Positions 52,727 through 61,990 of a stretch of 64,000 nucleotides of DNA are shown here, in pieces. Position numbers and translations under genes: made by a program. The notes beneath the pieces were generated by a model. The model saw nothing but the letters and a program-made list of their open reading frames with translations. It searched no databases and was not told the origin of the DNA. The stretch's first letter is position 1. Every line of letters begins with the position of its first letter. The stretch comes from Ruegeria denitrificans (GTDB lineage: Bacteria > Pseudomonadota > Alphaproteobacteria > Rhodobacterales > Rhodobacteraceae), in contig NZ_CYUD01000005.1 of the NCBI RefSeq assembly GCF_001458295.1, positions 248,001-312,000 of the forward strand, read 5' to 3'.

Positions 52727-53851
52727 ATGGCTAAACGCACATCTCTTTCCAGACGCACGCTGCTGAAAGGCGCGGGTGCGTCTGTTTTGGCCGCCCCGCT
52801 TTACAGCAAAAGAGCGTTGGCATCTTCGGGTGAGATCAACGTTGTGATGTGGTCGGATTACCTGCCGCCAGAATTTCTGGAAGGGTTCGAAGCCGAGACA
52901 GGGATCAAGGTCAATCATATCGGGATTGGCTCGAATGAAGAGATCCTCAGCATGATGATGGCCTCGGATGGTCGTGGGTTTGACCTTGTCACGCCTACAA
53001 ACATGCGTTCCTTGCAATGGGCACCGCTGGACCTGCTGCAACCCTTTGATCTGGATCGAGTGAACGTCGATGCGGTGAACCCGTCCATGATCAGGATTGG
53101 CACGGAATCATGGAATCTTAACAAAAGCGGAACGCACTGGTTGCCGCATATCTGGGGCACCGAAGGGATCGCCTATCGCACAGATCTGTGGTCGCCCGAA
53201 GGTGACGCGCCATCTTTTGGGGACGTTTGGGCCGCAGAAAATGCTGGCAAGACTATGGGCCGGGCGCATTCGATGATGCTGTGCGCGGGTTTGTATTTGG
53301 AACGTATCGGTGAGATGGAGCCCGAGTCGGTTTGGGATGCCTATGACGACGAAGACACCATGCGCAAAGTCTGGGGGCAGATCACGGATTGGTGCATCGA
53401 ACGTAAGGACCGGATCAAGCTGATCTGGAATGATGCGGAAGCTCAGAAATTCGGTCTGTTGGAGGACGGCGTGATTGTGGGCCAAACCTGGGACGGGCCT
53501 CCGTTGGCATTGAAAACGGCTGGGGAACCAGTGCACTACCAGGCTCCGATCGAGGGCGCGATGGCATGGGTGGATGGTCTTTCATTGCCGGTCGGGGCGG
53601 AAAACATCGAACAAGTCTACGCGTTTATCGACTATTTGTATCGACCCGAACCCGCCGGCGCTGCGGCAGCGGTGAATGGGTATAATACAGCCGTTCTCGG
53701 CGCTGAGGATTTCGCAGGCGATGAGTTCAGAATTAACTTTGCCGAGGCCTATCCGGGTGACTCGCTGGCCAACCTTAATCCGTGGCTGGCCGAAGCCCCG
53801 TGGTATGCCGATGCCCGTGCCGGGTTCGTCAACAGGTTCGAAAGTGCCTGA
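52727..53851 (+). CDS. PotD-like ABC transporter substrate-binding protein, twin-arginine signal
   Basis: A 374-residue periplasmic receptor of the spermidine/putrescine (PotD/PotF) class. The signal contains SRRTLLKGAGASVLAAPL, so Tat export is likely. INVVMWSDYLPPEFLEGFEAE and PHIWGTEGIAYRTDLW are typical of the class. The ATG at 52727 follows GGGAG; an in-frame ATG at 52709 has no such site. No matching permease or ATPase gene is adjacent: it follows a beta-galactosidase gene and is last in the operon, so it is an orphan receptor. Ligand unknown. It is convergent with the second GH42 gene, two bases apart. Confidence 0.88.
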   Translation: MAKRTSLSRRTLLKGAGASVLAAPLYSKRALASSGEINVVMWSDYLPPEFLEGFEAETGIKVNHIGIGSNEEILSMMMASDGRGFDLVTPTNMRSLQWAPLDLLQPFDLDRVNVDAVNPSMIRIGTESWNLNKSGTHWLPHIWGTEGIAYRTDLWSPEGDAPSFGDVWAAENAGKTMGRAHSMMLCAGLYLERIGEMEPESVWDAYDDEDTMRKVWGQITDWCIERKDRIKLIWNDAEAQKFGLLEDGVIVGQTWDGPPLALKTAGEPVHYQAPIEGAMAWVDGLSLPVGAENIEQVYAFIDYLYRPEPAGAAAAVNGYNTAVLGAEDFAGDEFRINFAEAYPGDSLANLNPWLAEAPWYADARAGFVNRFESA

Positions 53852-53853
53852 CG

Positions 53854-55773
53854 CTAACTCTGGTCGTGCCTGTCTTTGCGCAGGATGGTGACGTCACACG
53901 CCGCGATTTTGTGCCCATCCCAAAGGACGGGCGCAGTCGTATAGTTCACCAGAAAGAAATGCTGCTCAGTCTCGCGTCGGCGCAGCCCATCGGGCATTGA
54001 ATGCAAGGGCAGGTCGACTTTTTGCGCGGCCATTGCGACGATTCTGTCCCAAAGCGCTTCGTCCGGGAAGCCCGCAAGGTACCACAGCCCGTTTTCGCCT
54101 TTCAGGGCGGGTGTCCTGTCGCAAAAGGTCAACAGGTCTGGCGCGTCACCGGACAGGCGATCCACCCAATGCTGCGCTGCGCCGCCGCCTTCAACTTTGC
54201 GCTGCACGTTGGGGGGCAGGGATTCGACCAGATCGACCTCACAATCCAACCCGGACAGGCCCGGACGACCTGAGATCGGAATTTGGAAATCACGCGTAAT
54301 TGCGCCGGTGCGCGGCCCAAGGATGGCCAGATCACACCCTTCTGTCAGGCGGTGTTCCAGATCGCCATCCAACGTGGCCAGACCGGGCGCGAGGATCAGT
54401 TTGTATCCGGACTGGAGCGCGCCCGTCGCAGAGATGAAATCCACAGACAACCCCGCCCGCCGCAACGCACGATAGGTCGAAAAGACCAGCCGGAAATAGT
54501 TGAACTCGACCCCTTGCGGCTGTGCCGCCCATGCCCAGTCCGAGGCGTAATCGAACAGAATGGCAACGTCAGCCTGTGTTTGTGTCAGCGCGCCAAGTTT
54601 CGCCAGATCATCGGCGGTCTGACGTGCCTCGGCCAGCGCCGGGGCGGGTTTGTTGTTTGGCGTTAACAGGCCGGCATGCATTTGTTCCTGTGCGAACGGA
54701 GCTTGCCGCCAGCGGAAATAGCTGACCACTTCGGCCCCGTGCGCCACCGCCTCCAACGACCACAGGCGCACCATGCCGGGCAGGGGGGCGGGGTTATACG
54801 GCGCCCAGTTCACCGGGCCGGGTTGTTGTTCCATCACCCACCAACGCCCCCGCCCGACGGCGCGGTAGAGGTCGTGGTGAAACGCCTGCATATCCGGGTC
54901 GCCCTGTTGCAGAAACGCTTTTTTATGGGCCTCGTCCGCCTCAAGCCGGTCCGAGAGAAACCCGATCGGATAACTGTCCCATGTGGCGATATCCAGATCC
55001 GCACCGACCTTGAAATGATCAAAGTCCAGAATCCTGCCCATATAGTTATGCAACAGCGGCGCGTTGGTCAGTGGTCGCAGTACGTCAACCTGCGCTTTGT
55101 TGAACGCCACCACTTGATCCGAACTAAACCGGCGAAAGGCCAGAACATGCGCGGGATTGGGTTCAGTCACGGTCAGGTTGGGCAGGTCGATCTGGTCGAA
55201 ACTTGCATATTCCATCGACCAAAACACATTGCCCCAGGCCTCGTTCAGAGCATCGACCGAGCCATATTGATTGGCCAGCCACCGCTGAAAACCTCGCAAG
55301 GCAGGCTGGCTGTAGCTGACGGTCGTGTCATGGCACCCATATTCGTTGTCGATCTGCCAAGCCGCGACAAGCGGGTTTCGCCCATACCGTTCGCCCATGA
55401 TCCGGACTATGCGGGTGCATTCGGCGATATATCCCTGATGGCTAAAACAATAATGTCTGCGTGAACCGAATTTGCGCAGTTGCCCCTGAGCGTCCACCGC
55501 TAGCATATCGGGGTGTTTTTCAAGCATCCAACGGGGCGGCGTTGCTGTGGGCGTGCCCAGTACTACTTTTAGGCCCGCGGTCCCCAGCACCTCAATTGCA
55601 CGATCCAGCCAATCAAAGTGAAGATCGTCTGGGGTGGGCTCGATCCGACTCCAGGCAAATTCGCCGATCCGGACCCAGCTCAGGCCGGTTTCGACCATTC
55701 GCGCAGCGTCTGTGGCCCACATCTCTTCGGACCAATGCTCAGGGTAATAGCAAACGCCAAGTTCGGGATTCAT
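53854..55773 (-). CDS. GH42 beta-galactosidase (second copy)
   Basis: A 639-residue GH42 enzyme, homologous over its whole length to the one at 50691-52655. It starts PELGVCYYPEHWSEEMW; the acid/base Glu is in AAWQIDNEYGCHDTT and the nucleophile Glu in WWVMEQQPGPVNW. No signal peptide, so cytoplasmic. It is the last gene of the long minus-strand galactose operon and overlaps the lactonase gene by four bases, fitting release of galactose for oxidation by the operon's enzymes. Confidence 0.93.
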   Translation of the reverse strand: MNPELGVCYYPEHWSEEMWATDAARMVETGLSWVRIGEFAWSRIEPTPDDLHFDWLDRAIEVLGTAGLKVVLGTPTATPPRWMLEKHPDMLAVDAQGQLRKFGSRRHYCFSHQGYIAECTRIVRIMGERYGRNPLVAAWQIDNEYGCHDTTVSYSQPALRGFQRWLANQYGSVDALNEAWGNVFWSMEYASFDQIDLPNLTVTEPNPAHVLAFRRFSSDQVVAFNKAQVDVLRPLTNAPLLHNYMGRILDFDHFKVGADLDIATWDSYPIGFLSDRLEADEAHKKAFLQQGDPDMQAFHHDLYRAVGRGRWWVMEQQPGPVNWAPYNPAPLPGMVRLWSLEAVAHGAEVVSYFRWRQAPFAQEQMHAGLLTPNNKPAPALAEARQTADDLAKLGALTQTQADVAILFDYASDWAWAAQPQGVEFNYFRLVFSTYRALRRAGLSVDFISATGALQSGYKLILAPGLATLDGDLEHRLTEGCDLAILGPRTGAITRDFQIPISGRPGLSGLDCEVDLVESLPPNVQRKVEGGGAAQHWVDRLSGDAPDLLTFCDRTPALKGENGLWYLAGFPDEALWDRIVAMAAQKVDLPLHSMPDGLRRRETEQHFFLVNYTTAPVLWDGHKIAACDVTILRKDRHDQS

Positions 55774-56630
55774 AGAATGACCCTGTGTTCGGCCTGCCCA
55801 ATGCCTACGCCGGGGGCCGCAAAGGTCATGCCATTGGTGGTATGTGTGACAAGCGTTTCCGCATCCAAACCTTCGCGGGCGGTGGTGCAGAACAAGGTGG
55901 TCAAATCGTTGCCGCCGAATGCGGGGCAGGATACATGTGCGGCTTCAAACGTAATGGCCGCCAGAAACTGCCCCGTTGGTGAATAGACCGCGACACGGCT
56001 TGCGCCCCATTGCGCGATCCAGATGTTTCCATTCGCGTCGACCACAGCCCCATCGGGGTTCAGGCCGTCAACGCGCAAGTCCAGAATTATTGTGCTGTCG
56101 CCCTCAGGCCAGCCGGTTTCCGAATTCAAAGGCCATTGCATGACCTGTTTCGTCACTGTGTCCGTATAGTAGGCGTAAGACCGGTCAGGCGCGAAACAGA
56201 TCGCGTTTGAGATCGTGACATTTGGTACCAGTTGCCGCAGTTCCCCACGCCAATAGCGATAGATCGCGCCCGCGTCGGGTTCGGCACATTTGCCCATCGT
56301 CCCGATCCAGAACCCGCCCCACGGGTCAGCGCGCCCGTCATTTGAGCGCGTGGTCGGATTGTCTGCTTCAAGAAGGGTGATCAGGTCCTTGTGGCTGCTT
56401 TGCAGGTTGAACCGCCACAAAGCTGTCTCAGACGCTATTAACAGCGTATCCCGATCCAGCCATCCCGCCGCTGATACATGTTCATCGAACTGCCAACTGC
56501 GAGGTTCGTTGTCTTGTCGCGTCATCAGAAGTTTGCCCAGAATGTCGAACCAGAACAGTTGCTGCCGCTCTGGGTGCCACAACGGCCCTTCTCCCAGCTC
56601 ACAAGGTCGGTCGTCGAAGACGAAGCTCAT
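55770..56630 (-). CDS. SMP-30/gluconolactonase family lactonase (probable galactonolactonase)
   Basis: A 286-residue six-bladed beta-propeller hydrolase. Metal ligands of the family are seen in CELGEGPLWHPERQQLFWFD (Glu), RSNDGRADPWGGFWIGTMG (Asn) and LNPDGAVVDANGNIWIAQWG (Asp). It probably opens D-galactono-lactone to galactonate, the second step of the oxidative galactose route whose other enzymes are encoded directly around it. It overlaps both neighbours by four bases. Confidence 0.9.
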   Translation of the reverse strand: MSFVFDDRPCELGEGPLWHPERQQLFWFDILGKLLMTRQDNEPRSWQFDEHVSAAGWLDRDTLLIASETALWRFNLQSSHKDLITLLEADNPTTRSNDGRADPWGGFWIGTMGKCAEPDAGAIYRYWRGELRQLVPNVTISNAICFAPDRSYAYYTDTVTKQVMQWPLNSETGWPEGDSTIILDLRVDGLNPDGAVVDANGNIWIAQWGASRVAVYSPTGQFLAAITFEAAHVSCPAFGGNDLTTLFCTTAREGLDAETLVTHTTNGMTFAAPGVGIGQAEHRVIL

Positions 56631-57232
56631 CCAACGGCCTCATCATAGGCAGCGACGATTTGTGCTGCCCGATTTGCGACTTCCGGGACAGTCATGTCGG
56701 GTTTGAACAGTGCCGATCCGATGCCGAACCCATCTGCACTGGCCTTGATCCACAGGTCGAAGTTTTCAGGGCCTGCGCCGCCGACAGCGTAAACCTGCGT
56801 GCCCTGGGGCAGCACCGCGCGCAAGGCCGCAAGTCCCGCTGGGCCAGCCAAGGCACCAGGGAACAGTTTCAGCCCCGTAGCCCCGGCCTTGAGCGCGGCA
56901 AAGGCTTCGGTCGGGGTGAAGATACCGGGCCAGCTTTCCAGACCCAGCTGATGCGTGTGCGAGATCACCTCGGGGTCGCAATTGGGCGACACGATCAACC
57001 TGCCGCCAACCTCTGCCACCATGTCGACTTGCTGGGTTGTCAAAACGGTACCGGCCCCGACCAGGGCACGACCGCTGAATTCTTTAGCCAGAACGGTGAT
57101 CGAGGCGAGCGGATCGGGTGAATTCAGCGGGACTTCGATTTTGTCAATGCCGGCGTCGATCAGAGCCCGCCCGGTGGCCACGGCGTCCTCAGGGCTCAGT
57201 CCGCGCAGAATGGCGATGATAGGACGGCTCAT
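56627..57232 (-). CDS. dgoA: 2-dehydro-3-deoxy-6-phosphogalactonate aldolase
   Basis: A 201-residue class I aldolase of the KDPG/KDPGal family that splits 2-dehydro-3-deoxy-6-phosphogalactonate into pyruvate and glyceraldehyde 3-phosphate. The catalytic Glu is in DKIEVPLNSPDP and the Schiff-base Lys in GATGLKLFPGALAGP. LNSPDP (rather than LRTP) and the neighbouring KDGal kinase favour the galacto form. The ATG at 57232 overlaps the kinase stop; the longer open frame upstream merely reads through the kinase gene. Confidence 0.94.
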   Translation of the reverse strand: MSRPIIAILRGLSPEDAVATGRALIDAGIDKIEVPLNSPDPLASITVLAKEFSGRALVGAGTVLTTQQVDMVAEVGGRLIVSPNCDPEVISHTHQLGLESWPGIFTPTEAFAALKAGATGLKLFPGALAGPAGLAALRAVLPQGTQVYAVGGAGPENFDLWIKASADGFGIGSALFKPDMTVPEVANRAAQIVAAYDEAVG

Positions 57233-58122
57233 GCGGTTTGCCTCGTTAAATTGCGAGCTTGCAGCAAGCCCGTCAGCGTACATTGCGTGCTGTTGGCGGT
57301 TTCCACAAACGCACCCTGTTGTTGCAGGGCTTTGGCATAGATTTCTGACAGGTTCTCGGCTCCGATGATCGCCAGTTGCTGACCCAGCCAATAGGGGCGG
57401 GTGGCCGCCAGTTCCGCGCCGATCAAAAAGCCCGAGAGCCGCGCCCGCGTAATACCGCTGTCCTGTCCCCGCAGCAAATCGGCGGCCCGCAGACCAAACA
57501 GCCGCGCCGCTAACTGTTCCGGTTTCGACAGCGCATCGGCTGTGGCCTCGGCAAAGGCGGCATCGTCCCAGCCTTCACCGACCGAGTGTTTCAGCACCGA
57601 TTGCCCGCCCAGCAGATCGAACATCTCGCCCGTCATGAAGGTTCGAAAGCTGACGACCTCACCGGCGCTGACTTGCACCCATTTGGTATGGGTCCCGGGC
57701 AGGCAAATCACCCCGTCCCAGTTCTGATGGGTGGCCAGAAAGCCAGAGATCTGGGTTTCCTCGCCGCGCATGACGTCCGGCGGGGCCGTTTGTTTTAATC
57801 CGGGCACTACGAAGGCGCGAATTCGGGTGTCTGTATTCGGCACGCGGAACGGAGCCACTGGGATTGGTTCACACGGAACCGCCGAATACGGGGCCTCGAC
57901 CCAGCCCTGGCGCGCGCCGACCATACCGCAGGCAACCACGTCAATCGGAGCAGTGCCCAGCCATCCTTCGATCAGCTCGAACAGGGCAGGTTGGAACTCG
58001 TCCTTGCCCACACGCACCATGCCTTTGTGCGATTGAGCGTGGTCCAGAACCTTCTGATCCTGCATGGCCCACACCCTCAGATGAGACGTTCCCCAATCGA
58101 CCGCGATCCATTCTGTATTCAT
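57229..58122 (-). CDS. dgoK: 2-dehydro-3-deoxygalactonokinase
   Basis: A 297-residue kinase that phosphorylates 2-dehydro-3-deoxy-D-galactonate on C6. The phosphate-binding start IAVDWGTSHLRVWAM and the blocks PCEPIPVAPFRVPN, DVMRGEETQISGFL and CLPGTHTKWVQV are characteristic of DgoK. It overlaps the aldolase gene by four bases, as expected for consecutive steps, and lies four bases after the SDR gene. Confidence 0.95.
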   Translation of the reverse strand: MNTEWIAVDWGTSHLRVWAMQDQKVLDHAQSHKGMVRVGKDEFQPALFELIEGWLGTAPIDVVACGMVGARQGWVEAPYSAVPCEPIPVAPFRVPNTDTRIRAFVVPGLKQTAPPDVMRGEETQISGFLATHQNWDGVICLPGTHTKWVQVSAGEVVSFRTFMTGEMFDLLGGQSVLKHSVGEGWDDAAFAEATADALSKPEQLAARLFGLRAADLLRGQDSGITRARLSGFLIGAELAATRPYWLGQQLAIIGAENLSEIYAKALQQQGAFVETANSTQCTLTGLLQARNLTRQTA

Positions 58123-58126
58123 GGTT

Positions 58127-58894
58127 TTACCCCGTTACGACGACGCCGCCATCGACGGCCATGCATTGCCCGGTCATCGCCCGGCTAGCGTTCGAGGCCA
58201 GGAACAAGGTCGGTGCGATCATGTCCTCGGGCGTCAGGTGTTCTTTCAGACACTGTCGATCCAAATGGGCAGCCAGATCTTCTGGCGTGGCCCACATATC
58301 CAGTTGTTTTTGCGTCAGGACCCAACCGGGGGCTAGCGCGTTCACGCGGATGTTCTTCGGTCCAAGCTCGCGCGCCAAGGATCGCGTCATCCCGGTGATC
58401 CCGGCGTTTGATGTGGTGTAGATCGGATAACCTGAATTGCCCATCATGTAGCTGATTGAGCTGAAATTGACGATAGACCCTCCCTTATCCTTCATCTGGC
58501 GCGCAGCTTCCTGACAGGCAAAGTAATAGGCCTTGAGGTTCACTTCGATCATCCAGTCCCAGAACTCGGATGTAGTGTCCTCAAGCGCGTGACGTTTGTC
58601 GTTGGCGGCGTTGTTGATCAGCACATTCAGGGGGCCATGCGCCTCGGCCGCCTTTTGCATGGTGGCGTGCAGCAAATCGGTATCCGTCATATCGCCTTGC
58701 ATGAACAATGGCGCGCGACCGTGTTTGTCACGCATCTCTTCGACGAAATCGCTGGCATCCGAGCGGCCGATGAAAGCGACGTTTGCACCTTGGGCCAGAC
58801 ACCCATCCGTCAGTGCGGCGCCAACGCCCGAGCCGCCGCCGGTGATATAGACGGATGCCCCGTGCAGGTCGTGGAAGGTGGCGGGTTGGTCCAT
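58127..58894 (-). CDS. SDR family oxidoreductase (candidate galactose dehydrogenase) lacking the catalytic lysine
   Basis: A 255-residue short-chain dehydrogenase. The nucleotide motif is ITGGGSGVGAAL and the NNAA motif is VLINNAAND. Ser is in SIVNFSSISYM and the catalytic Tyr is Tyr159 in YPIYTTSNAGITGM. Where the YxxxK motif needs Lys, residue 163 is Asn (AAC, plus-strand bases 58406-58408). The pathway around it needs a D-galactose 1-dehydrogenase, and it resembles alphaproteobacterial sugar dehydrogenases (RVNALAPGWVLT, RQCLKEHLTPEDM), so that is its expected role, but the Lys loss puts activity in doubt. The start overlaps the dehydratase stop. Confidence 0.85.
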   Translation of the reverse strand: MDQPATFHDLHGASVYITGGGSGVGAALTDGCLAQGANVAFIGRSDASDFVEEMRDKHGRAPLFMQGDMTDTDLLHATMQKAAEAHGPLNVLINNAANDKRHALEDTTSEFWDWMIEVNLKAYYFACQEAARQMKDKGGSIVNFSSISYMMGNSGYPIYTTSNAGITGMTRSLARELGPKNIRVNALAPGWVLTQKQLDMWATPEDLAAHLDRQCLKEHLTPEDMIAPTLFLASNASRAMTGQCMAVDGGVVVTG

Positions 58895-60603
58895 CAGTGG
58901 CTCTCTCTGGTCACAAGGCGGGTGTCTTTGCCGACAAGGAAATCAAGGTCCGCGCCCTGATCGGCCTGTAACACATGGTCGATATAAAGTTTCGCGTAGC
59001 CGCGCGTATAATGCGGAGCATCCGGTTGCCATTCTGCGCGGCGCGCGTCCAGTTCTTTTTGGTCGACCAGCAATTCCAGCTCGCCCTTGCTGGCGGAAAC
59101 ACGGATACGGTCGCCGGTTTTTACCAGCGCCAGCGTGCCGCCCGCCTGTGCCTCGGGGCTTACGTGCAGGATGACGGTTCCGAATGCAGTGCCGGACATA
59201 CGGGCGTCCGAAATACGGATCATGTCGCGCACACCTTCTTTCACCAGCCGCGCGGGGATCGGCATGTTGCCGACCTCGGGCATGCCAGGATAGCCTTTGG
59301 GGCCGCAGCCTTTCAGCACCAAAATGGTCTCAGCCGTCACTGGAAGATCATCGCGGTCAATATTGGCTTTCAGGTCTTCGATGTTTTCAAAGACATAGGC
59401 TTCGGCCTCGGTTTCCAACAGTGCGTCCGTTGCGGCCGAGGGTTTTACGATTGCGCCGTTCGGTGCCAGATTGCCACGAAGCACGCGAAGGCCCGCGGCA
59501 GGTTTCACCGGATCATCAAAGGGGCGGATGACGTCGCGGTTAAAACACTCGGCCCCTTCATAATGGGCTGAGATATCCTTGTTCAAAACCGTCTTCGCTG
59601 GCCGTAGAAATGGTTTCAGTTCGGACAAAACGACGGGAACGCCGCCTGCATAACAGAAATCCTCCATCAGGTATTTGCCCGAGGGCATGCAGTTGACCAG
59701 CAACGGGATTTCCGAGCCGATCTCGAAGCCCTTCAGGGTCAGATCAACGCCCACACGGCCCGCCAGCGCCAGCAAATGTACAACCGCATTGGTCGATCCA
59801 CCCACGGCTGCGTTGAGCAGAATGGCATTTTCAAACGCTTCCTTGGTCAGAATGTCTGAGGGTTTCAGGTCTTCATCCACCATCTCGACAATGCGTTTCC
59901 CGGTCAGATGTGCCAGCGCCATACGCCGTGCATCCACGGCGGGCAGGGCGGCGTTGGTGGGCAGGCTCATGCCCATCGCCTCGACCAATGACGCCATTGT
60001 GCTGGCCGTGCCCATAGTCATGCAAACACCAGCGCTGCGCGACATGCCGGATTCCGCATTCATGAAATCCTGCAGGGTCATTTCACCTGCGCGTACGGCT
60101 TCAGAAAACTTCCAGACGTCTGTGCCCGACCCGATATCCTGCCCGCGATACTTGCCGTTCAGCATTGGGCCGGAACTGACCACAATAGACGGCAGATCAA
60201 CCGAGGCCGCACCCATCAACTGCCCCGGCGTGGTCTTGTCACAACCGCCCAGCAGGACGACGCCATCAATGCCATAGGCGCGGATGGATTCCTCGACATC
60301 CATCGCCAGCAGGTTGCGGAACAGCATGGCGGTGGGTTTCATCTGCGTCTCGCCCAGCGACATCACCGGGAATTCAACGGGAAAGCCCCCGGCCTCCCAC
60401 ACGCCGCGTTTGACCCCTTCGGCCAGATCACGCAGGCCCGAGTTGCACGGCGTCAGCTCCGACCATGTGTTGCAGATACCGATGATGGGGCGCCCGTCAA
60501 ACGCGTGATCCGGAAAGCCCTGGTTCTTCATCCACGAGCGGTGGATGAACCCATCTTTGTCCAGCTTGCCATACCAGTGCTGTGATCGGCGTTTTTTTGT
60601 CAT
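58894..60603 (-). CDS. IlvD/Edd family sugar-acid dehydratase (probable galactonate/arabonate dehydratase)
   Basis: A 569-residue iron-sulfur dehydratase. Cluster cysteines are in IIGICNTWSELTPCN, VVLLGGCDKTTPGQLMGA and SAGVCMTMGTASTM. PSGKYLMEDFCYAGG and LKGCGPKGYPGMPEVG are typical of the L-arabonate dehydratase branch, whose known members also accept D-galactonate and D-fuconate. Here it would convert galactonate to 2-dehydro-3-deoxygalactonate for DgoK and DgoA. The ATG at 60603 is preceded by AGAAGG. It lies 25 bases after the alpha-galactosidase gene. Confidence 0.92.
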   Translation of the reverse strand: MTKKRRSQHWYGKLDKDGFIHRSWMKNQGFPDHAFDGRPIIGICNTWSELTPCNSGLRDLAEGVKRGVWEAGGFPVEFPVMSLGETQMKPTAMLFRNLLAMDVEESIRAYGIDGVVLLGGCDKTTPGQLMGAASVDLPSIVVSSGPMLNGKYRGQDIGSGTDVWKFSEAVRAGEMTLQDFMNAESGMSRSAGVCMTMGTASTMASLVEAMGMSLPTNAALPAVDARRMALAHLTGKRIVEMVDEDLKPSDILTKEAFENAILLNAAVGGSTNAVVHLLALAGRVGVDLTLKGFEIGSEIPLLVNCMPSGKYLMEDFCYAGGVPVVLSELKPFLRPAKTVLNKDISAHYEGAECFNRDVIRPFDDPVKPAAGLRVLRGNLAPNGAIVKPSAATDALLETEAEAYVFENIEDLKANIDRDDLPVTAETILVLKGCGPKGYPGMPEVGNMPIPARLVKEGVRDMIRISDARMSGTAFGTVILHVSPEAQAGGTLALVKTGDRIRVSASKGELELLVDQKELDARRAEWQPDAPHYTRGYAKLYIDHVLQADQGADLDFLVGKDTRLVTRESH

Positions 60604-60628
60604 TTTTGATTGCCTTCTAATCTTGGCG

Positions 60629-61969
60629 TCAGGCGGCTTTGGCGGGTATGCACCAGTCCGGCAACCAGTCGGAATGAGCGATGAGCAAGTCATCGACTAG
60701 GTTGCGGATTTGGCGCAAATCCAGTTCGGCGGCAGTGTGCGGGTCCATCATGGCGGCGTGATATATGTATTCGGGGTTCCGGTCGACCAGCGCGCGTACC
60801 GTTAGCTCCTGCACATTGATCTGACTGCGCATCAGCGCGATCAACTGCGGAGGGATGTCCGCGACCACTGAGGGCTGCACACCATTGCTGTCCACCAAAC
60901 ACGGGGTTTCAACGGCAGCCCCCAAGGGTAATTGCGGGACTTGGCCGGTGTTGGGCAGGTTGCCATAGGCCGCGTAAGGTGTGTTGGTGACGATGGCGTT
61001 CATCAGATCGGCAGCGAATTCGTGGCTGGGGGTGACCTTAATATTACGCCCTTCGGTCAGGGTCTTGGCCTGTTCTTTCCAACTGGCTACCTGCTCTACG
61101 CAGCGGGTCGGGTATTCGTCCAACGGGATCGAGAACTGCTCGATCAGGTCCTGCCGCCCGTCCTTGATGAACCACGGTACGTATTCCGCCAGATGCTCGG
61201 AACTTTCGGTGCAGAAATAGCCCAGATGGTTCATTACCTCATACCGAACCTTATTGGGGCAGCGCGGCATCAGCAGTGGAGCCTTGGGTATCTGGCCGCT
61301 TGCATAGCCCTGCCGCAATGCGGGGTATAGATCGTGTCCTTGATGTTCCAACCGCAGAAAGAAGGCGACGTGATTGACGCCAGCGACTTTGAAACGGATG
61401 TCACCCTTGGGCAGGTCCAGATCATGCGCTAGCTCTTCGACTGTGTTCTGGACCGAATGGCACAGACCAACATGCTTCAGCGCTGGAAATTGCTCGGCCA
61501 GTGCCCAGGTATTGATCGCCATTGGGTTGACGTATTGCAACAGGGTCGCATTGGGGCACAGCTGCATCATGTCCCGCGCCACATCCCACAGAACCGGAAC
61601 CGTGCGTAGGCCGCGCATGATGCCACCAATTCCCAGTGTGTCAGCTATAGTCTGGCGCAAGCCATATTGCTTGGGAATTTCAAAATCGGTGATCGTGCAG
61701 GGGTCGTACCCGCCGATCTGGAAGGCGGTGATCACGAAATCCGCCCCGTCCAGCGCGGCGCGGCGATTGGTATGAATAGAGACGGACGCGTCCGATCCGA
61801 CCGAGCGGATCATTGCCCGAGCGACCGCCTCGCTTTCAGCCAAACGCTCGGGGTCGATATCCATCAGCGCAAAGTGGCTGTCGGCCAGCGCAGGGGTCAG
61901 CAGGGCATCGCCCACGATGTTCTGCATGAAGATCGTGGAACCCGCACCAATAAAGGTGATCTTGGTCAT
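60629..61969 (-). CDS. melA: GH4 alpha-galactosidase
   Basis: A 446-residue NAD+- and Mn2+-dependent glycosidase that works by redox-assisted elimination. The NAD motif is ITFIGAGSTIF, and metal ligands are the Cys in HVGLCHSVQNTVEEL and the His in VAGVNHVAFFLRLEH. The CHSVQ form is typical of alpha-galactosidases (MelA) rather than alpha-glucosidases. It is probably cytoplasmic and frees galactose from imported melibiose- or raffinose-type sugars. It lies 21 bases after the MalG-like permease gene. Confidence 0.92.
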   Translation of the reverse strand: MTKITFIGAGSTIFMQNIVGDALLTPALADSHFALMDIDPERLAESEAVARAMIRSVGSDASVSIHTNRRAALDGADFVITAFQIGGYDPCTITDFEIPKQYGLRQTIADTLGIGGIMRGLRTVPVLWDVARDMMQLCPNATLLQYVNPMAINTWALAEQFPALKHVGLCHSVQNTVEELAHDLDLPKGDIRFKVAGVNHVAFFLRLEHQGHDLYPALRQGYASGQIPKAPLLMPRCPNKVRYEVMNHLGYFCTESSEHLAEYVPWFIKDGRQDLIEQFSIPLDEYPTRCVEQVASWKEQAKTLTEGRNIKVTPSHEFAADLMNAIVTNTPYAAYGNLPNTGQVPQLPLGAAVETPCLVDSNGVQPSVVADIPPQLIALMRSQINVQELTVRALVDRNPEYIYHAAMMDPHTAAELDLRQIRNLVDDLLIAHSDWLPDWCIPAKAA

Positions 61970-61990
61970 ATGGCGAACTCCGGTTCGAAG

